A model generated the notes under the pieces. It saw only the letters and a program-made list of their open reading frames with translations. It was not told where the DNA came from and did not search any database. Below, one piece after another: positions 55,041-63,991 of a DNA stretch of 64,000 bases. The DNA comes from Microvirga lotononidis (lineage in GTDB: Bacteria; Pseudomonadota; Alphaproteobacteria; Rhizobiales; Beijerinckiaceae). The first letter of the stretch is position 1; each line of letters opens with the position of its first letter. Made by a program: the position numbers and the translations under genes. The DNA is taken from NCBI RefSeq assembly GCF_034627025.1, contig NZ_CP141048.1, positions 2,058,001-2,122,000 on the forward strand, in the 5' to 3' direction.

Positions 55041-55987
55041 GGAACGAGGTGCGAGAGATCCACGGGGGCGAACTGGGCGTCCTCGCGGGTGACGCGCACC
55101 TCCTCCACCGTGAGCCGCCGCCATTGCGCGAGCTGGGCCAGGGCCTCCTGCACCAAATCTTCGGGAGCGGAGGCGCCTGCGGTCAGGCCGATCACGGCGG
55201 CGCCGTCGATGAAGGAGAGCGTCAGGTCCTTCGGATCCTGCATGAGGAGCGCCTGGCGCCCCTCGTTGACGGCCACCTCGCACAGGCGGTTGGTGTTCGA
55301 CGAGTTGCGCGCGCCGCATACGATGATCCGCTCCGCGCGCCTGGCGATCACGCGCACAGCCATCTGCCGGTTCTGCGTCGCATAGCAGATCGTCTTGATG
55401 TCGGGCCCCTGAACGGCCGGAAAGCGCTTCTTCAGGGCCGCGATGATCTCGCGGGTATCGTCGACGGAGAGCGTCGTCTGGGTGATGTAGGCGATGCGCT
55501 CCGGGTTCAGAACCCGAACGGTCAGCGCTTCCGCAACGCTTTCGATCACATGGACGGTACCGTCGATCTGCCCGGTGGTTCCCTCGATCTCCACATGGCC
55601 GCGATGGCCGATGACGATGACCTCGCGGCCGGCTTTGGAATGGCGCTGTCCTTCGAGATGGACGCGGCGCACGAGCGGGCAGGTGGCGTCGAGCACGGAC
55701 AGGCCCCGGCTCGCCGCTTCCCGTTCCACTGCGCGCGAAACGCCGTGGGCGCTGAAGATGGCGACGGCCCCGTCCGGGATGTCCGCCAGATCCTCGACGA
55801 AGATCGCACCCTTGCGCTTCAGGTCTTCCACCACGCGGTCGTTATGCACGATCTCGTGGCGCACATAGACGGGTCTGCCCGTCCGGTCGAGGGCCTCCTC
55901 GACGGCCCGTATGGCGCGTTCGACTCCGGCACAGAAACTGCGCGGGGCGGCGAGCAGAACAGTCAGCGGGGAATGGTCCTGGATCAT
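55019..55987 (-). CDS. ispH: 4-hydroxy-3-methylbut-2-enyl diphosphate reductase IspH (LytB)
   Basis: A 322-residue [4Fe-4S] enzyme for the last step of the MEP isoprenoid pathway, making IPP and DMAPP. The three cluster cysteines sit in RSFCAGVER (Cys19), DATCPLVRR (near 102) and ICYATQNRQ (near 198), and the SSNTNRL substrate motif follows. It is the terminal gene of the squalene/carotenoid operon, linked to hpnE by an ATGA overlap. The placement suggests it supplies C5 units for the pathway, possibly in addition to another ispH copy; this is inference. Confidence 0.95.
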   Translation of the reverse strand: MIQDHSPLTVLLAAPRSFCAGVERAIRAVEEALDRTGRPVYVRHEIVHNDRVVEDLKRKGAIFVEDLADIPDGAVAIFSAHGVSRAVEREAASRGLSVLDATCPLVRRVHLEGQRHSKAGREVIVIGHRGHVEIEGTTGQIDGTVHVIESVAEALTVRVLNPERIAYITQTTLSVDDTREIIAALKKRFPAVQGPDIKTICYATQNRQMAVRVIARRAERIIVCGARNSSNTNRLCEVAVNEGRQALLMQDPKDLTLSFIDGAAVIGLTAGASAPEDLVQEALAQLAQWRRLTVEEVRVTREDAQFAPVDLSHLVPQLANAS

Positions 55988-57270
55988 GCCGCATTCTCCG
56001 TCTTCAAGGGGCGGTCGCGCGGAGCGGTCTGGCGGCTGCAGCGGACATGCCGCAGCAGGGAGGCGGCGTGCTCGCCTGCCATCACGGCGCTCTCGATGGT
56101 GGCCGGAAGAGAGCCGATCCAGTCTCCGGCCAGGGCGAGGTTAGTCAGAGGCCGCAAGGGAGGCTGCGGGAGCTCCTCGGCAGCTTGGCGGATGGTCGCG
56201 CGTTTCTCCTTCACCACCCGGCTCTCGGGCTGACGACCGGTTTCCGCATCGAGCCCGAGACGGCGCAGGGCCGGCGCGATGTCGCTCCAGATTCTTGCAG
56301 CCACGTCGTCGACATGGTGGTCCATCACCGCATCGGCGGCCGAAACCGTGACGCTCACATGAGAGGGACGGACCAGGGCCCATTGCGCCAGCGTGCCGCT
56401 GAAACCGATGAAGCGCGGGCTCGCCAGGCCCTTCATGCGATAATGCACGTTGAGGATCGGCTCGAAAGAGGTCGGCACGGGCAGCGCGGGAAGAAGCCGC
56501 CCCACCTCGTAGGGCGGCAATGCGAGGATCACGCGGTCTTCGGGGCCGAGCATCACGGTGCGGTCCGGCAGCGCCAACCCGATGACGCGCTCCTGGCTGG
56601 TCAGAAGCCGGCGCAGGCGCTGCCCGGTGTGAACGGCAGCGCCTCTCGCTGTGAGGGTCGCAACAGCGGGCTCGATCAGGTCTTCGCTCAGGCCGTTGCG
56701 CGCCACGAGCAGGCGTCCGGCACCGGGCCGGATGAGCCGCCGCAAGGCGCAGGCGAGGCGCTGCGAGGAGGCCTGCGCGGGGGGCGTATTGAGCACAGCC
56801 ACCGTCAGCGGCTCGATGAGGCTGTCCATGATCGGACGATCGCCGATGATGGACGCGACCGGACAATCCTTCGCGGTGAAGACGAGGCGCAGGATCCGCG
56901 CGAGATCGGGCAGGGTTAGGCCGTGCGGTCGCCGTGAGGGAAACAGCCACGACCAGGGCGAGAGTCCCACCCGTTGGATCTCGCCCGTTCGTCCATCGTA
57001 GAGCGGAAGCCCTTTGGGTTCCGGCTCGAACCAGCGGTCGCGGGCACCGATGACCTCGAGGAGATCGAGCGTACGTCCATTGGCCGTGAACAGCACATGG
57101 GTGCCGTTGTCATGGATGAAGCCGTCGGCAGGCTGCAGGGTCCGGCAGCGTCCGCCCGGCTGCGGCGCGGCCTCGTAGACGACGGCCGCGCCGCCATCGG
57201 CCGTGACGGCGAGCGCAGCGCTCAAGCCGGCGACCCCCGCTCCGACGATATGGGTGCGCCTGACCGTCAT
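55984..57270 (-). CDS. hpnE: Hydroxysqualene dehydroxylase HpnE
   Basis: A 428-residue FAD-dependent desaturase-like enzyme of the squalene-associated type, which reduces hydroxysqualene to squalene. The GAGVAGLSAALA FAD motif (residues 10-21) begins the chain. The later DRVILALPPYEVGRLLP and LALAGDWIGSLPATIESAVMAGEHAA segments (the latter binds FAD near residue 395) are standard. It is coupled to the upstream hpnC-hpnD fusion by ATGA (57267-57270) and to ispH downstream. The operon's HpnC, HpnD and HpnE make squalene from farnesyl diphosphate. Confidence 0.94.
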   Translation of the reverse strand: MTVRRTHIVGAGVAGLSAALAVTADGGAAVVYEAAPQPGGRCRTLQPADGFIHDNGTHVLFTANGRTLDLLEVIGARDRWFEPEPKGLPLYDGRTGEIQRVGLSPWSWLFPSRRPHGLTLPDLARILRLVFTAKDCPVASIIGDRPIMDSLIEPLTVAVLNTPPAQASSQRLACALRRLIRPGAGRLLVARNGLSEDLIEPAVATLTARGAAVHTGQRLRRLLTSQERVIGLALPDRTVMLGPEDRVILALPPYEVGRLLPALPVPTSFEPILNVHYRMKGLASPRFIGFSGTLAQWALVRPSHVSVTVSAADAVMDHHVDDVAARIWSDIAPALRRLGLDAETGRQPESRVVKEKRATIRQAAEELPQPPLRPLTNLALAGDWIGSLPATIESAVMAGEHAASLLRHVRCSRQTAPRDRPLKTENAA

Positions 57271-58925
57271 GCGGGCCTCATGGCGCGGGTGATGAGATGC
57301 AATCGATCGGCCGTGCTCAGGCGCAGCCTGCCCTGACGTCGGCCCCAGCCGCGCGCCTGCAGCCGGTCGAGCACGCGGCGGTAATTCTCCATCATCAGGA
57401 TCGCGGGTTTCAGCGCCCGGCGATCGAGCCGCATGAGGGCTGTATCCGCTGCGGCAAAGCCGGCGCGGGCCTCTTCGGCGAGACTTTCGCAGACACGGGC
57501 GAAGCGTGGATCTGCCACGAGAGTGGCGGCGGGAGCATCGCTCAAACCGAGCTGCGCAAGCCGCGAAAGAGGAACGTAGACCCGCTCGTGGGCCGCGTCC
57601 TCGTCGACGTCGCGCAGGATGTTCACGAGTTGCAGAGTGCGTCCGAGATTGAGGGCGAAGTCGTGAGCGGACGGAGCGCCGAAGATGCGGATCGAGAGCG
57701 CTCCGACGGATCCCGCGACACGGCGGCCATAGAGCCCGAGCTCATAGTCGCTGGCAAGGCGCACGCGATCAGCACTGTCGGTCTCCATGCCGTCGAGCAG
57801 GGCGTGGCATTCCTCCAGGGGCAGCTTGAACAGGGTCGAGGCGCGGGCGAGCTCGCGTCCGATCGGCGTTTCCGGTGCACGGTGCAGCCGGTCGAGCTCG
57901 CGCCGCCATTCGCGCAGGAAGCCCCGTTTCTCGGAAGCAGGCGCGGCGCCGTCGGCAATATCGTCCACCGCGCGACAGAAGGCATAGACGGCATGAATGG
58001 CGCGGCGGCGCTCGGGAGAGAGACTCTGCATGCCGAGGCGAAAGGACGAGCCCGAACGCCGCACGGCCGCGGCGGTCACGCGATGGTCGCGAGGAGAGGG
58101 CCTCCGGATCGTTCCGGGAAGACCGCACAGGAAGGCGACGCAGGCATCCGGCCTGCTCACCTGCACCCGCTCCAGAACCGGATCGGCTTGCCGCAGACGG
58201 CGGCTCAGGCGCCGGGCGAGGGCGATGGTCGCAAGGCTCTGTGCCCGCAGGCGCGCATTCTGCAGATGCTCGGGCAGGGATTGCGCTTGGTCGATCAGCG
58301 CGTCGACCCGGTCGAGCATGGCGTCGAAAACAGCGCGGCGGAGCGCCGTGCGTGAAGGATCGAAGAATGCCGCCTCGGAGCCCGCCGCCAGCATCCACCG
58401 GATCGGGATGTAGATGCGGCCCATCTGCTCGCGATCCTTGCCGCAATCCTGCAGGTGATTGAGGATCTGCAACGCCGTGCAAAGGGCATCCACCGGCCCA
58501 AAGGCGGAGCTGCGCTCCCCGTGAAGCGTCAGCAGGAAGCGGCCGACCGGGTTGGCGGAATAGCGGCAATAATCGATCAGCTCCGCCCAATCGTTGTAGC
58601 GGGCCTTGACTACGTCCTGACGGAAAGCGCGCAGCAGATCGCGGGCCGGGTCTCGTCCGGCCTTGCGCTGTCCGTCGACTTCGTGAAGGCGCGCGGCCCG
58701 TGGAATCGTCGGATCGCCAGCTAAGAGCGCCTGTTCGAGAGCATCGAGGCGCGCCAGCTTCTCGGCCGCTCCGAGATCGGGTGCGTCGGCGATGTCGTCC
58801 GCCATTCGGGCGAAAGCGTAGAAGGCGAGAACGGCATCCCGGTGCTGGCGCGAGAGCACCAGGGAGGCGACCGGAAAGTTCTCGTCGCTCGGTCGCTTCG
58901 TCGTTCCTGAAAGGTCCACGCTCAT
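57267..58925 (-). CDS. Fused squalene/phytoene synthase-type proteins HpnC-HpnD
   Basis: A 552-residue polypeptide containing two complete trans-isoprenyl synthase domains in one frame. Residues 1-275 begin RPSDENFPVASLVLSR, as HpnC does, with Asp-rich motifs DDIAD (Asp43-Asp47) and QDCGKD (Asp160-Asp164). Residues about 285-552 begin VRRSGSSFRLGM, as HpnD does, with DDIAD (Asp321-325) and RDVDED (Asp439-443). In the known route HpnD makes presqualene diphosphate from FPP and HpnC converts it to hydroxysqualene. These are usually separate adjacent genes; here I see no stop or start at the junction. It is coupled to the GT2 gene (ATGA) and to hpnE. Confidence 0.88.
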   Translation of the reverse strand: MSVDLSGTTKRPSDENFPVASLVLSRQHRDAVLAFYAFARMADDIADAPDLGAAEKLARLDALEQALLAGDPTIPRAARLHEVDGQRKAGRDPARDLLRAFRQDVVKARYNDWAELIDYCRYSANPVGRFLLTLHGERSSAFGPVDALCTALQILNHLQDCGKDREQMGRIYIPIRWMLAAGSEAAFFDPSRTALRRAVFDAMLDRVDALIDQAQSLPEHLQNARLRAQSLATIALARRLSRRLRQADPVLERVQVSRPDACVAFLCGLPGTIRRPSPRDHRVTAAAVRRSGSSFRLGMQSLSPERRRAIHAVYAFCRAVDDIADGAAPASEKRGFLREWRRELDRLHRAPETPIGRELARASTLFKLPLEECHALLDGMETDSADRVRLASDYELGLYGRRVAGSVGALSIRIFGAPSAHDFALNLGRTLQLVNILRDVDEDAAHERVYVPLSRLAQLGLSDAPAATLVADPRFARVCESLAEEARAGFAAADTALMRLDRRALKPAILMMENYRRVLDRLQARGWGRRQGRLRLSTADRLHLITRAMRPA

Positions 58926-60034
58926 GGCTTTTCCTCCAGCGGATAAAGCCTTCCTTTCCATCCCGCGAGGCGCGCCTCGCCGATCCGCAGGAGCACGCTC
59001 CACTGGATCGCAAGGCCGACCAGGATGGTGAGGGGATGAAGAGGGATCGACCAAGGGTTTTCCCGCGTCGCGAAGGTCACGAGACTGCGTGCGCCGAGGG
59101 AAAGAAGGGCCGCCCAGGCGAACAGGATGCTGGGCGCAAACGGCAGGAGCAGGAATGGCAGCACATGGCCGCCGAAAAGAAGAACGGTCCAGACCGGCAA
59201 TGCCACCGGTGTCGCCATGCCCTCGTGGGCATTCTTGGCAAAGCCCACCCAGGCCTCGTCGAACCTCGCATACATGCGGCAGGTGGCGAGGCGCTCACCA
59301 GGGACGAGATCCGTCATCAGGCCCTTGCGTCGGAAGAGCCGGGCCAGCTGGATGCCGTCATGGATGCGCGCTCGGATCGCCGCGTGTCCGCCGCTCGCCC
59401 GATAGGCCTCGCGCTCGACAAGCATGAGCTGGCCGCAGGCTGCTCCCAGTCCCGGATCGCGGGAGAGGCGCATGAAGCCGATGGGAAGATAGCCGAGTAG
59501 GAGCAGGTTGATCGTCGGCACCGTCAGCAATTCGCCGGGCGTGATCATGATCTGGCGCGGCACGGCACTGACGAGGCCGGCATCGGTCGCCTGCGCATGG
59601 CCTGCGAGCGAAGCCGCAGCATGAGGGGAAAGACGCACATCCGCATCCACGAAGAGAAAATGCGTGCCCCGTGCGGCCTCGGAGAGATGGTGGCAGGCAT
59701 GGACCTTGCCGGTCCAGCCCTCATCGAGAGCCGGAGCCGCAAGGAGGCGCACGCGGCTGTCGCGGGCCGCATAGGCGCGGACGATATCGGCGGTCGCATC
59801 CGTCGACCCATCGTCCATGACCAGGACTTCGACCGGGACGCCCATGCTGCCGAGCGCCGCTTCGACAGCGGGGCCTATATTCGCCGCCTCGTTGCGCGCC
59901 GGGATGAGGATGGAAACGAGCATGTCTCCCTGCGGCGCCTGGGGCGGCGTCGCGCGCAGGATGCCCAGGTTCATGAGCGCGAGAACGAACGGGATCGCGG
60001 CCAGTGCAAGCAGGACGAGACCGAGCGCCGTCAT
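58922..60034 (-). CDS. Glycosyltransferase family 2 (carotenoid-cluster type)
   Basis: A 370-residue inner-membrane GT2 enzyme. One N-terminal helix (residues about 4-26) precedes the GT-A domain: VSILIPARNEAANIGPAVEAAL, VLVMDDGSTD, and the DADVRLSP metal-binding site near residue 138. Two or three C-terminal helices follow (from about residue 285). In C30 carotenoid operons such GT2 proteins (CrtQ-like) attach a sugar to the acid end of the carotenoid. The sugar donor is unknown. ATGA overlaps join it to the acyltransferase and to hpnC-hpnD. Confidence 0.86.
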   Translation of the reverse strand: MTALGLVLLALAAIPFVLALMNLGILRATPPQAPQGDMLVSILIPARNEAANIGPAVEAALGSMGVPVEVLVMDDGSTDATADIVRAYAARDSRVRLLAAPALDEGWTGKVHACHHLSEAARGTHFLFVDADVRLSPHAAASLAGHAQATDAGLVSAVPRQIMITPGELLTVPTINLLLLGYLPIGFMRLSRDPGLGAACGQLMLVEREAYRASGGHAAIRARIHDGIQLARLFRRKGLMTDLVPGERLATCRMYARFDEAWVGFAKNAHEGMATPVALPVWTVLLFGGHVLPFLLLPFAPSILFAWAALLSLGARSLVTFATRENPWSIPLHPLTILVGLAIQWSVLLRIGEARLAGWKGRLYPLEEKP

Positions 60035-60870
60035 GATGGCCGTCCCTCATGAGACGGATCGAAGGCGCGCCCGCGCAGGGCCGCCGCCAAGCGCCGCCAT
60101 CCGTCGTAGAGGCCGCCAATCCCGGCGCGGCCTTCGAGCACGGCCCGGAATCGGGCCGGGTCTCGGCTCCGCACGTCGGCGCTCAAGCGATCGAGCGTCG
60201 TCGTCAGCTCACCTTCAAGGCGCTTCAGCCGGTCCGAGCGTGCGAGGTTGAGAAGATCCTGTCCGCGCATCGGTGGCCCGAACGCGATGAAGGCTTCTGC
60301 TCCGCGCTCCAGCCAGAAGCCGTACTCGATGGCGAGCGGAAGGACGGTACATCCGGGCGCACGCTCGAGGAGATATGCCACGCCGGGCTTGAGGCCGAGG
60401 GGCCGCTCGCGCACGTCGCCGAAGCGTCCCTGCGCGGTGATCCAGAGCGCGCGATGGGGAACGGAAAGAATCTCCGATCCGGCCTTGAGGAAATCGGCCG
60501 CACCGCGGGGACTTTCGAGATCAACGCCGAAGGCGCCGATGCGGCCGAAGATGCCGTATTGCCTCAGCATTGCGGCATCGATGGGTGCGTAGCTCTCGTA
60601 GGACGGAAGGAAGCGGTCCGCCGCCAGGACGTAGACGGCCGCGTCCCACCAGGCCGGGTGATTGGAATAGACGATGATCGGACCCTGCTGGGGAGCGGCG
60701 GGCATGCCCCATTGGGCGATCCGCAGGGCGTTCATGTGGCGTGTGAAATAGCGCCGGAAGGTCGAGACCATGAAGCGGTGAAGCAAGGCGGAGCGGCGCG
60801 CGATGGGAGAACCTCCCGCGCGACCGGATGAAGAGCGCTCCGTCCCTGCCTTGCCCGTTTCCTGCCTCAA
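60031..60870 (-). CDS. Lysophospholipid-acyltransferase-like (PlsC family) protein
   Basis: A 279-residue acyltransferase. The catalytic NHPAWWD motif (His71, Asp76) has the NHx4D pattern of PlsC enzymes. A second block (GVDLESPRGAADFL, then RALWITAQGRFGDVRERPLG) marks the substrate-binding region. An N-terminal helix leads into the fold. In staphyloxanthin-type pathways an acyltransferase (CrtO) esterifies the sugar; that role is inferred here from operon position. The gene is coupled to crtN-like and GT2 genes by 4-bp overlaps. Confidence 0.86.
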   Translation of the reverse strand: MRQETGKAGTERSSSGRAGGSPIARRSALLHRFMVSTFRRYFTRHMNALRIAQWGMPAAPQQGPIIVYSNHPAWWDAAVYVLAADRFLPSYESYAPIDAAMLRQYGIFGRIGAFGVDLESPRGAADFLKAGSEILSVPHRALWITAQGRFGDVRERPLGLKPGVAYLLERAPGCTVLPLAIEYGFWLERGAEAFIAFGPPMRGQDLLNLARSDRLKRLEGELTTTLDRLSADVRSRDPARFRAVLEGRAGIGGLYDGWRRLAAALRGRAFDPSHEGRPS

Positions 60871-62402
60871 GACACGTTCCGTAGATTCTCGACCTTGCCA
60901 TCCGCATCGAGCGCGTCGGCGGCGATCCAGCCCGACATCATGACCATCGGCATGCCCGGGCCGGGATGGGCTGCCCCGCCAGCCAGGTAAAGGCCACGCA
61001 CTTGCCGGCTGCGGTTGCCCGGCTTGAACGCCCCCATGAACTTGCCATGGCTCGCCAGACCGTAGATGGCGCCGTTGAGCACTTTGTAGCGGTCATGAAT
61101 ATCCTGCGGCGTCAGGTGGTGTTCGACCACGATGCGCTCCTCGAGATCGCTCATGCCGGCCGTGCGTTTCAGCTTGTCGATGATCACCTGCCGATAGGCG
61201 GGAAACATCTGCGACCAGTCATGGTGGGGGCGAAGATAGGGTGTATGGACGAGCACATACAAAGCCTCGCCGCCTTCCGGGGCAACGCTTGGATCGGTGG
61301 CGGAAGGGGCCGCGAGATAGCAGGTCGGGTCGGGCGCGGGCTCACCGCGCCGATAGATGAAGTCGAACTCCTCCTCCGGATCGCGCGAGAACACGAAATC
61401 GTGATGGAGGATATGGTCGTAGCGCTTGTTCAGGCCGAGATAGAGAACCACGCCCGAGCAGGCAGGCTCGAAGTCCTTGCGGGCGTAGTGCTCGCCCACC
61501 TCGCCGCCGACGAGTTCGCGATAGGTGCGGATCGAATCCATGTTGGAGATGACGTTGTCGTAAGGAACGACATCGCCGCTCGCGAGGACGATGCCCGTCA
61601 CCGCCCCGTTCTCGATCTTGAGTGAAGACACCTCGCTGTCGGTCTTGAACGTGGCGCCGAGTTCGGTCGCCAGTTTCGCCAGGGCCTCCGCGACCGCACG
61701 GGTGCCGCCCATGGGATACCACACGCCGTCCGCCGCCTGCATGTGGGCGATGGCGCAGAGCACGGCGGGCGAGCCATAGGGCGACGAGCCGACATATTGC
61801 GTGAAGTGATCGAGCATCTGCGCCAAGCGTTCGTCCTTCACCTTGGATCGGATGGTGCCTGCAACGGACGAACCCATGCGCAGAGACAAAACATCCCGCA
61901 AGGTTGCGGGATTCATGTTGGCGCGGATGTTGATGGTGTCGAAGAGATCCTCCACCGGCTTCCAGAAGAAGAACCGGTTCGAGATGTCGTGAAGATGTGC
62001 GGAGATTTCCTGGAAGCGCCTGTATCCCTCGCCGGCATTCTTTCCGGGCGCAAAGCGATCCATGGTCTCGGCCATGGCGTCGATGTTTTCCTGCAGGTCG
62101 ATCTGGGTGCCGTCGTCGAAGAAGCAGCGCCATTGCGGATCGAGCCGCACGAGGTCGAGATAGTCGGAGAGATTGCGGCCGGCCTCTGCGAAGATGCGCT
62201 CCAGAACCCGCGGCACCGTCAGTATCGTCGGCCCCATGTCGAAGCGAAAGCCGTCACCATGCAGGACCGCCGCCTTGCCGCCGATCCAGGGGTTCTTGTC
62301 ATAGAGGGTGACCTTGTGCCCGCGGGCCGCTGCGACGCAGGCGGCCGCCAATCCGCCCAATCCTCCGCCGATGACCGCAACCGAAGTGCCTTGAGCGTTC
62401 AC
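60867..62402 (-). CDS. CrtN/CrtI family phytoene-type desaturase
   Basis: A 511-residue FAD-dependent carotene desaturase. The FAD-binding start is AVIGGGLGGLAAACVAAARGHKVTLYDKN, shown here as the GGGLGG motif near residues 12-17. The family C-terminus GLYLAGGAAHPGPGMPMVMMSG (near residue 480) is intact. With squalene synthesis genes downstream in the same operon, it is expected to desaturate squalene (C30) rather than phytoene (C40), by analogy with the CrtN-type enzymes of Methylorubrum and planctomycetes. Whether it is a CrtN-like dehydrogenase or a CrtP-like oxidase cannot be told from sequence alone. Confidence 0.9.
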   Translation of the reverse strand: MNAQGTSVAVIGGGLGGLAAACVAAARGHKVTLYDKNPWIGGKAAVLHGDGFRFDMGPTILTVPRVLERIFAEAGRNLSDYLDLVRLDPQWRCFFDDGTQIDLQENIDAMAETMDRFAPGKNAGEGYRRFQEISAHLHDISNRFFFWKPVEDLFDTINIRANMNPATLRDVLSLRMGSSVAGTIRSKVKDERLAQMLDHFTQYVGSSPYGSPAVLCAIAHMQAADGVWYPMGGTRAVAEALAKLATELGATFKTDSEVSSLKIENGAVTGIVLASGDVVPYDNVISNMDSIRTYRELVGGEVGEHYARKDFEPACSGVVLYLGLNKRYDHILHHDFVFSRDPEEEFDFIYRRGEPAPDPTCYLAAPSATDPSVAPEGGEALYVLVHTPYLRPHHDWSQMFPAYRQVIIDKLKRTAGMSDLEERIVVEHHLTPQDIHDRYKVLNGAIYGLASHGKFMGAFKPGNRSRQVRGLYLAGGAAHPGPGMPMVMMSGWIAADALDADGKVENLRNVS

Positions 62403-62483
62403 GCATTCCTCCCGCGAGGCACGAGCCTGTCCGTCATTCGCCCATGTCCAATCGTGATGGTTCTAGGAAGCCCATGGGCCAGT

Positions 62484-63578
62484 TCAAGACGGATCACGAA
62501 GGATTGGGCGGCGGGCGCAGATCATGCGGAGCGAGTGCCGGCCGGGCGCGCGGATCACCGGACCGAACCCGGCGGCGGCCAGGAGGGGCATCAGGTGGTG
62601 CACGGCGCGCGTATTGCCGCCCCAGAGCAGGTTCTTCAGCCGGTTGACGGCGGAGACCGTTCCGCCGCCTTCCTGGGCCAGGGCGGCCACGAGAAGCCAT
62701 CCTCCCGGCCGCAACGCCCGGAAGATCCGCTCGATGGCCTCCCGGATGATTGCATCCGGCAGGAACATCTGCGGCAGGAAAGCGAGGTCGAAGGCCCGCT
62801 CGTCGACCAGGTCCTCCGCGCGCTGCCGGCGCATGACGACACGATCCTCCAGCCCGGCTTCCCGCACATGGCGTTCGCCGATCTCGGCCGGATGCGGCGC
62901 GGGCTCGAGGGCCACGGCCTTCAGATGAGGAAAATGCCTGCAGAGCACAATCGAAAGACCCGCGGCTCCCGCGCCCACGTCGAGAAGGGCCGCGCCGGGT
63001 TTCTCGAGGCGCGGGACGAGGCCCGGCAGGAATTTCAGTTTCGGCAGGGCCCGGGTAGTCCAGAGCCGGGTCAGGGTGCCCTGGGACTCGATGATGGCGT
63101 CGTCCGTATGGGTCCAGCCATCGAGGGACAGCCTGCGGTCGGCGAGGTTGCGCCGGAAGCTGTCGGCCTGAAGGAGAGGAGCCCGCAGCGACGCACGGAA
63201 GGTCGCCACGCCCTCGGGGGTCGTGAAAGGCATGAGGGCAGGGGCCGCCTGCACCCGGTCCTGCTCCCACACCACGAACCTGTGGCTGGCGAGCACGTCG
63301 ATCAGCGTCCGGACAAGCGCTGGCGACAGCGAGGCGGCGTCCGCCAGCGTGTCGATCGTCGCCGGCTTGTCGAGATGGGCGAGAAGACCTGTCTCGGCGC
63401 AGGCCGAGAGGGCGCTCGCCGACCAGATGGCCGTGTCGGCCTCTTCGAGCACCTTCAGCACGTCGCCCGTTCGCTGGAACGACGGAGCGGCCGGACCGTG
63501 CCAGGACGGCAGGCCGATGGAGCCGAGGCCTATGCGGTCTCCCCCGTGGGACAGAAGAGCATAGGCGCGCCACAGCAT
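62484..63578 (-). CDS. SAM-dependent methyltransferase with N-terminal winged-helix dimerisation domain (O-methyltransferase type)
   Basis: A 364-residue protein. The N-terminal part is a winged-helix dimerisation domain (SALSACAETGLLAHLDKPATIDTLADAA), and the C-terminal Rossmann fold has the SAM motif LDVGAGAAG (near residue 200), followed by VALEPAP. It resembles CrtF/hydroxyneurosporene and acetylserotonin O-methyltransferases. In this cluster it may methylate a carotenoid hydroxyl or carboxyl group, which is inference. It ends 81 bp before crtN and begins 8 bp after the DUF2141 stop. Confidence 0.85.
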   Translation of the reverse strand: MLWRAYALLSHGGDRIGLGSIGLPSWHGPAAPSFQRTGDVLKVLEEADTAIWSASALSACAETGLLAHLDKPATIDTLADAASLSPALVRTLIDVLASHRFVVWEQDRVQAAPALMPFTTPEGVATFRASLRAPLLQADSFRRNLADRRLSLDGWTHTDDAIIESQGTLTRLWTTRALPKLKFLPGLVPRLEKPGAALLDVGAGAAGLSIVLCRHFPHLKAVALEPAPHPAEIGERHVREAGLEDRVVMRRQRAEDLVDERAFDLAFLPQMFLPDAIIREAIERIFRALRPGGWLLVAALAQEGGGTVSAVNRLKNLLWGGNTRAVHHLMPLLAAAGFGPVIRAPGRHSLRMICARRPILRDPS

Positions 63579-63586
63579 GGGGACCT

Positions 63587-63991
63587 CTATCGGATCGGGA
63601 TTACGACGGTCGTCGCAGGCTCCCTGACGACGATGCGGGCGGCGTCGAAATTCGGAGGTCCGCGGCGGCCCACATCGTTCGAGAACCCGTAGGGTTCGCT
63701 CGGAAGGCCGATGAGGTTGCGGTCGAGCTTGCCGTTGCCGTTCACGTCATGAAAAACCGCAATGGCATAGGCGCCCGGCTTCACGTTCCTGATGCGCAGC
63801 TCCACGGTTGCTGCCGTGGCTTGGCCGCGGTCCTTGTAGGGGCAGGTGGACTCCTCGAAGCTGGTGTCGCAGACCCCGGCATAGACCATGTTCCCGTCCG
63901 GCTGAACGCCCTGTGCGCGGATCGTCAGCGTTGCCGCGTGGGCGGATGAGACGGAAAGGAGAAGAAAAGCGGTCAGTCCAGCGCGTCTCAT
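63587..63991 (-). CDS. DUF2141 domain-containing exported protein
   Basis: A 134-residue protein with a signal peptide (residues 1-19, ending AHAA) and a compact DUF2141 beta-sandwich: LTIRAQGVQPDGNMVYAGVCD, GAYAIAVFHDVNGNGKLDRNLIG and GFSNDVGRRGPPNF are the hallmarks. The DVNGNGKLD segment looks like a calcium-binding loop. DUF2141 proteins are periplasmic and of unknown role, but they recur beside carotenoid genes of Methylobacterium-like bacteria. It is the first visible gene of the cluster; the remaining 9 bp to the window end are non-coding or upstream. Confidence 0.87.
   Translation of the reverse strand: MRRAGLTAFLLLSVSSAHAATLTIRAQGVQPDGNMVYAGVCDTSFEESTCPYKDRGQATAATVELRIRNVKPGAYAIAVFHDVNGNGKLDRNLIGLPSEPYGFSNDVGRRGPPNFDAARIVVREPATTVVIPIR

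Noticed and set aside
53504..56233. Very long open frame (909 codons) on the plus strand overlapping the MATE and ispH genes
   Set aside because: It is a GC-rich shadow of real genes in other frames; composition is Arg/Pro/Gly-rich and no conserved motif appears.
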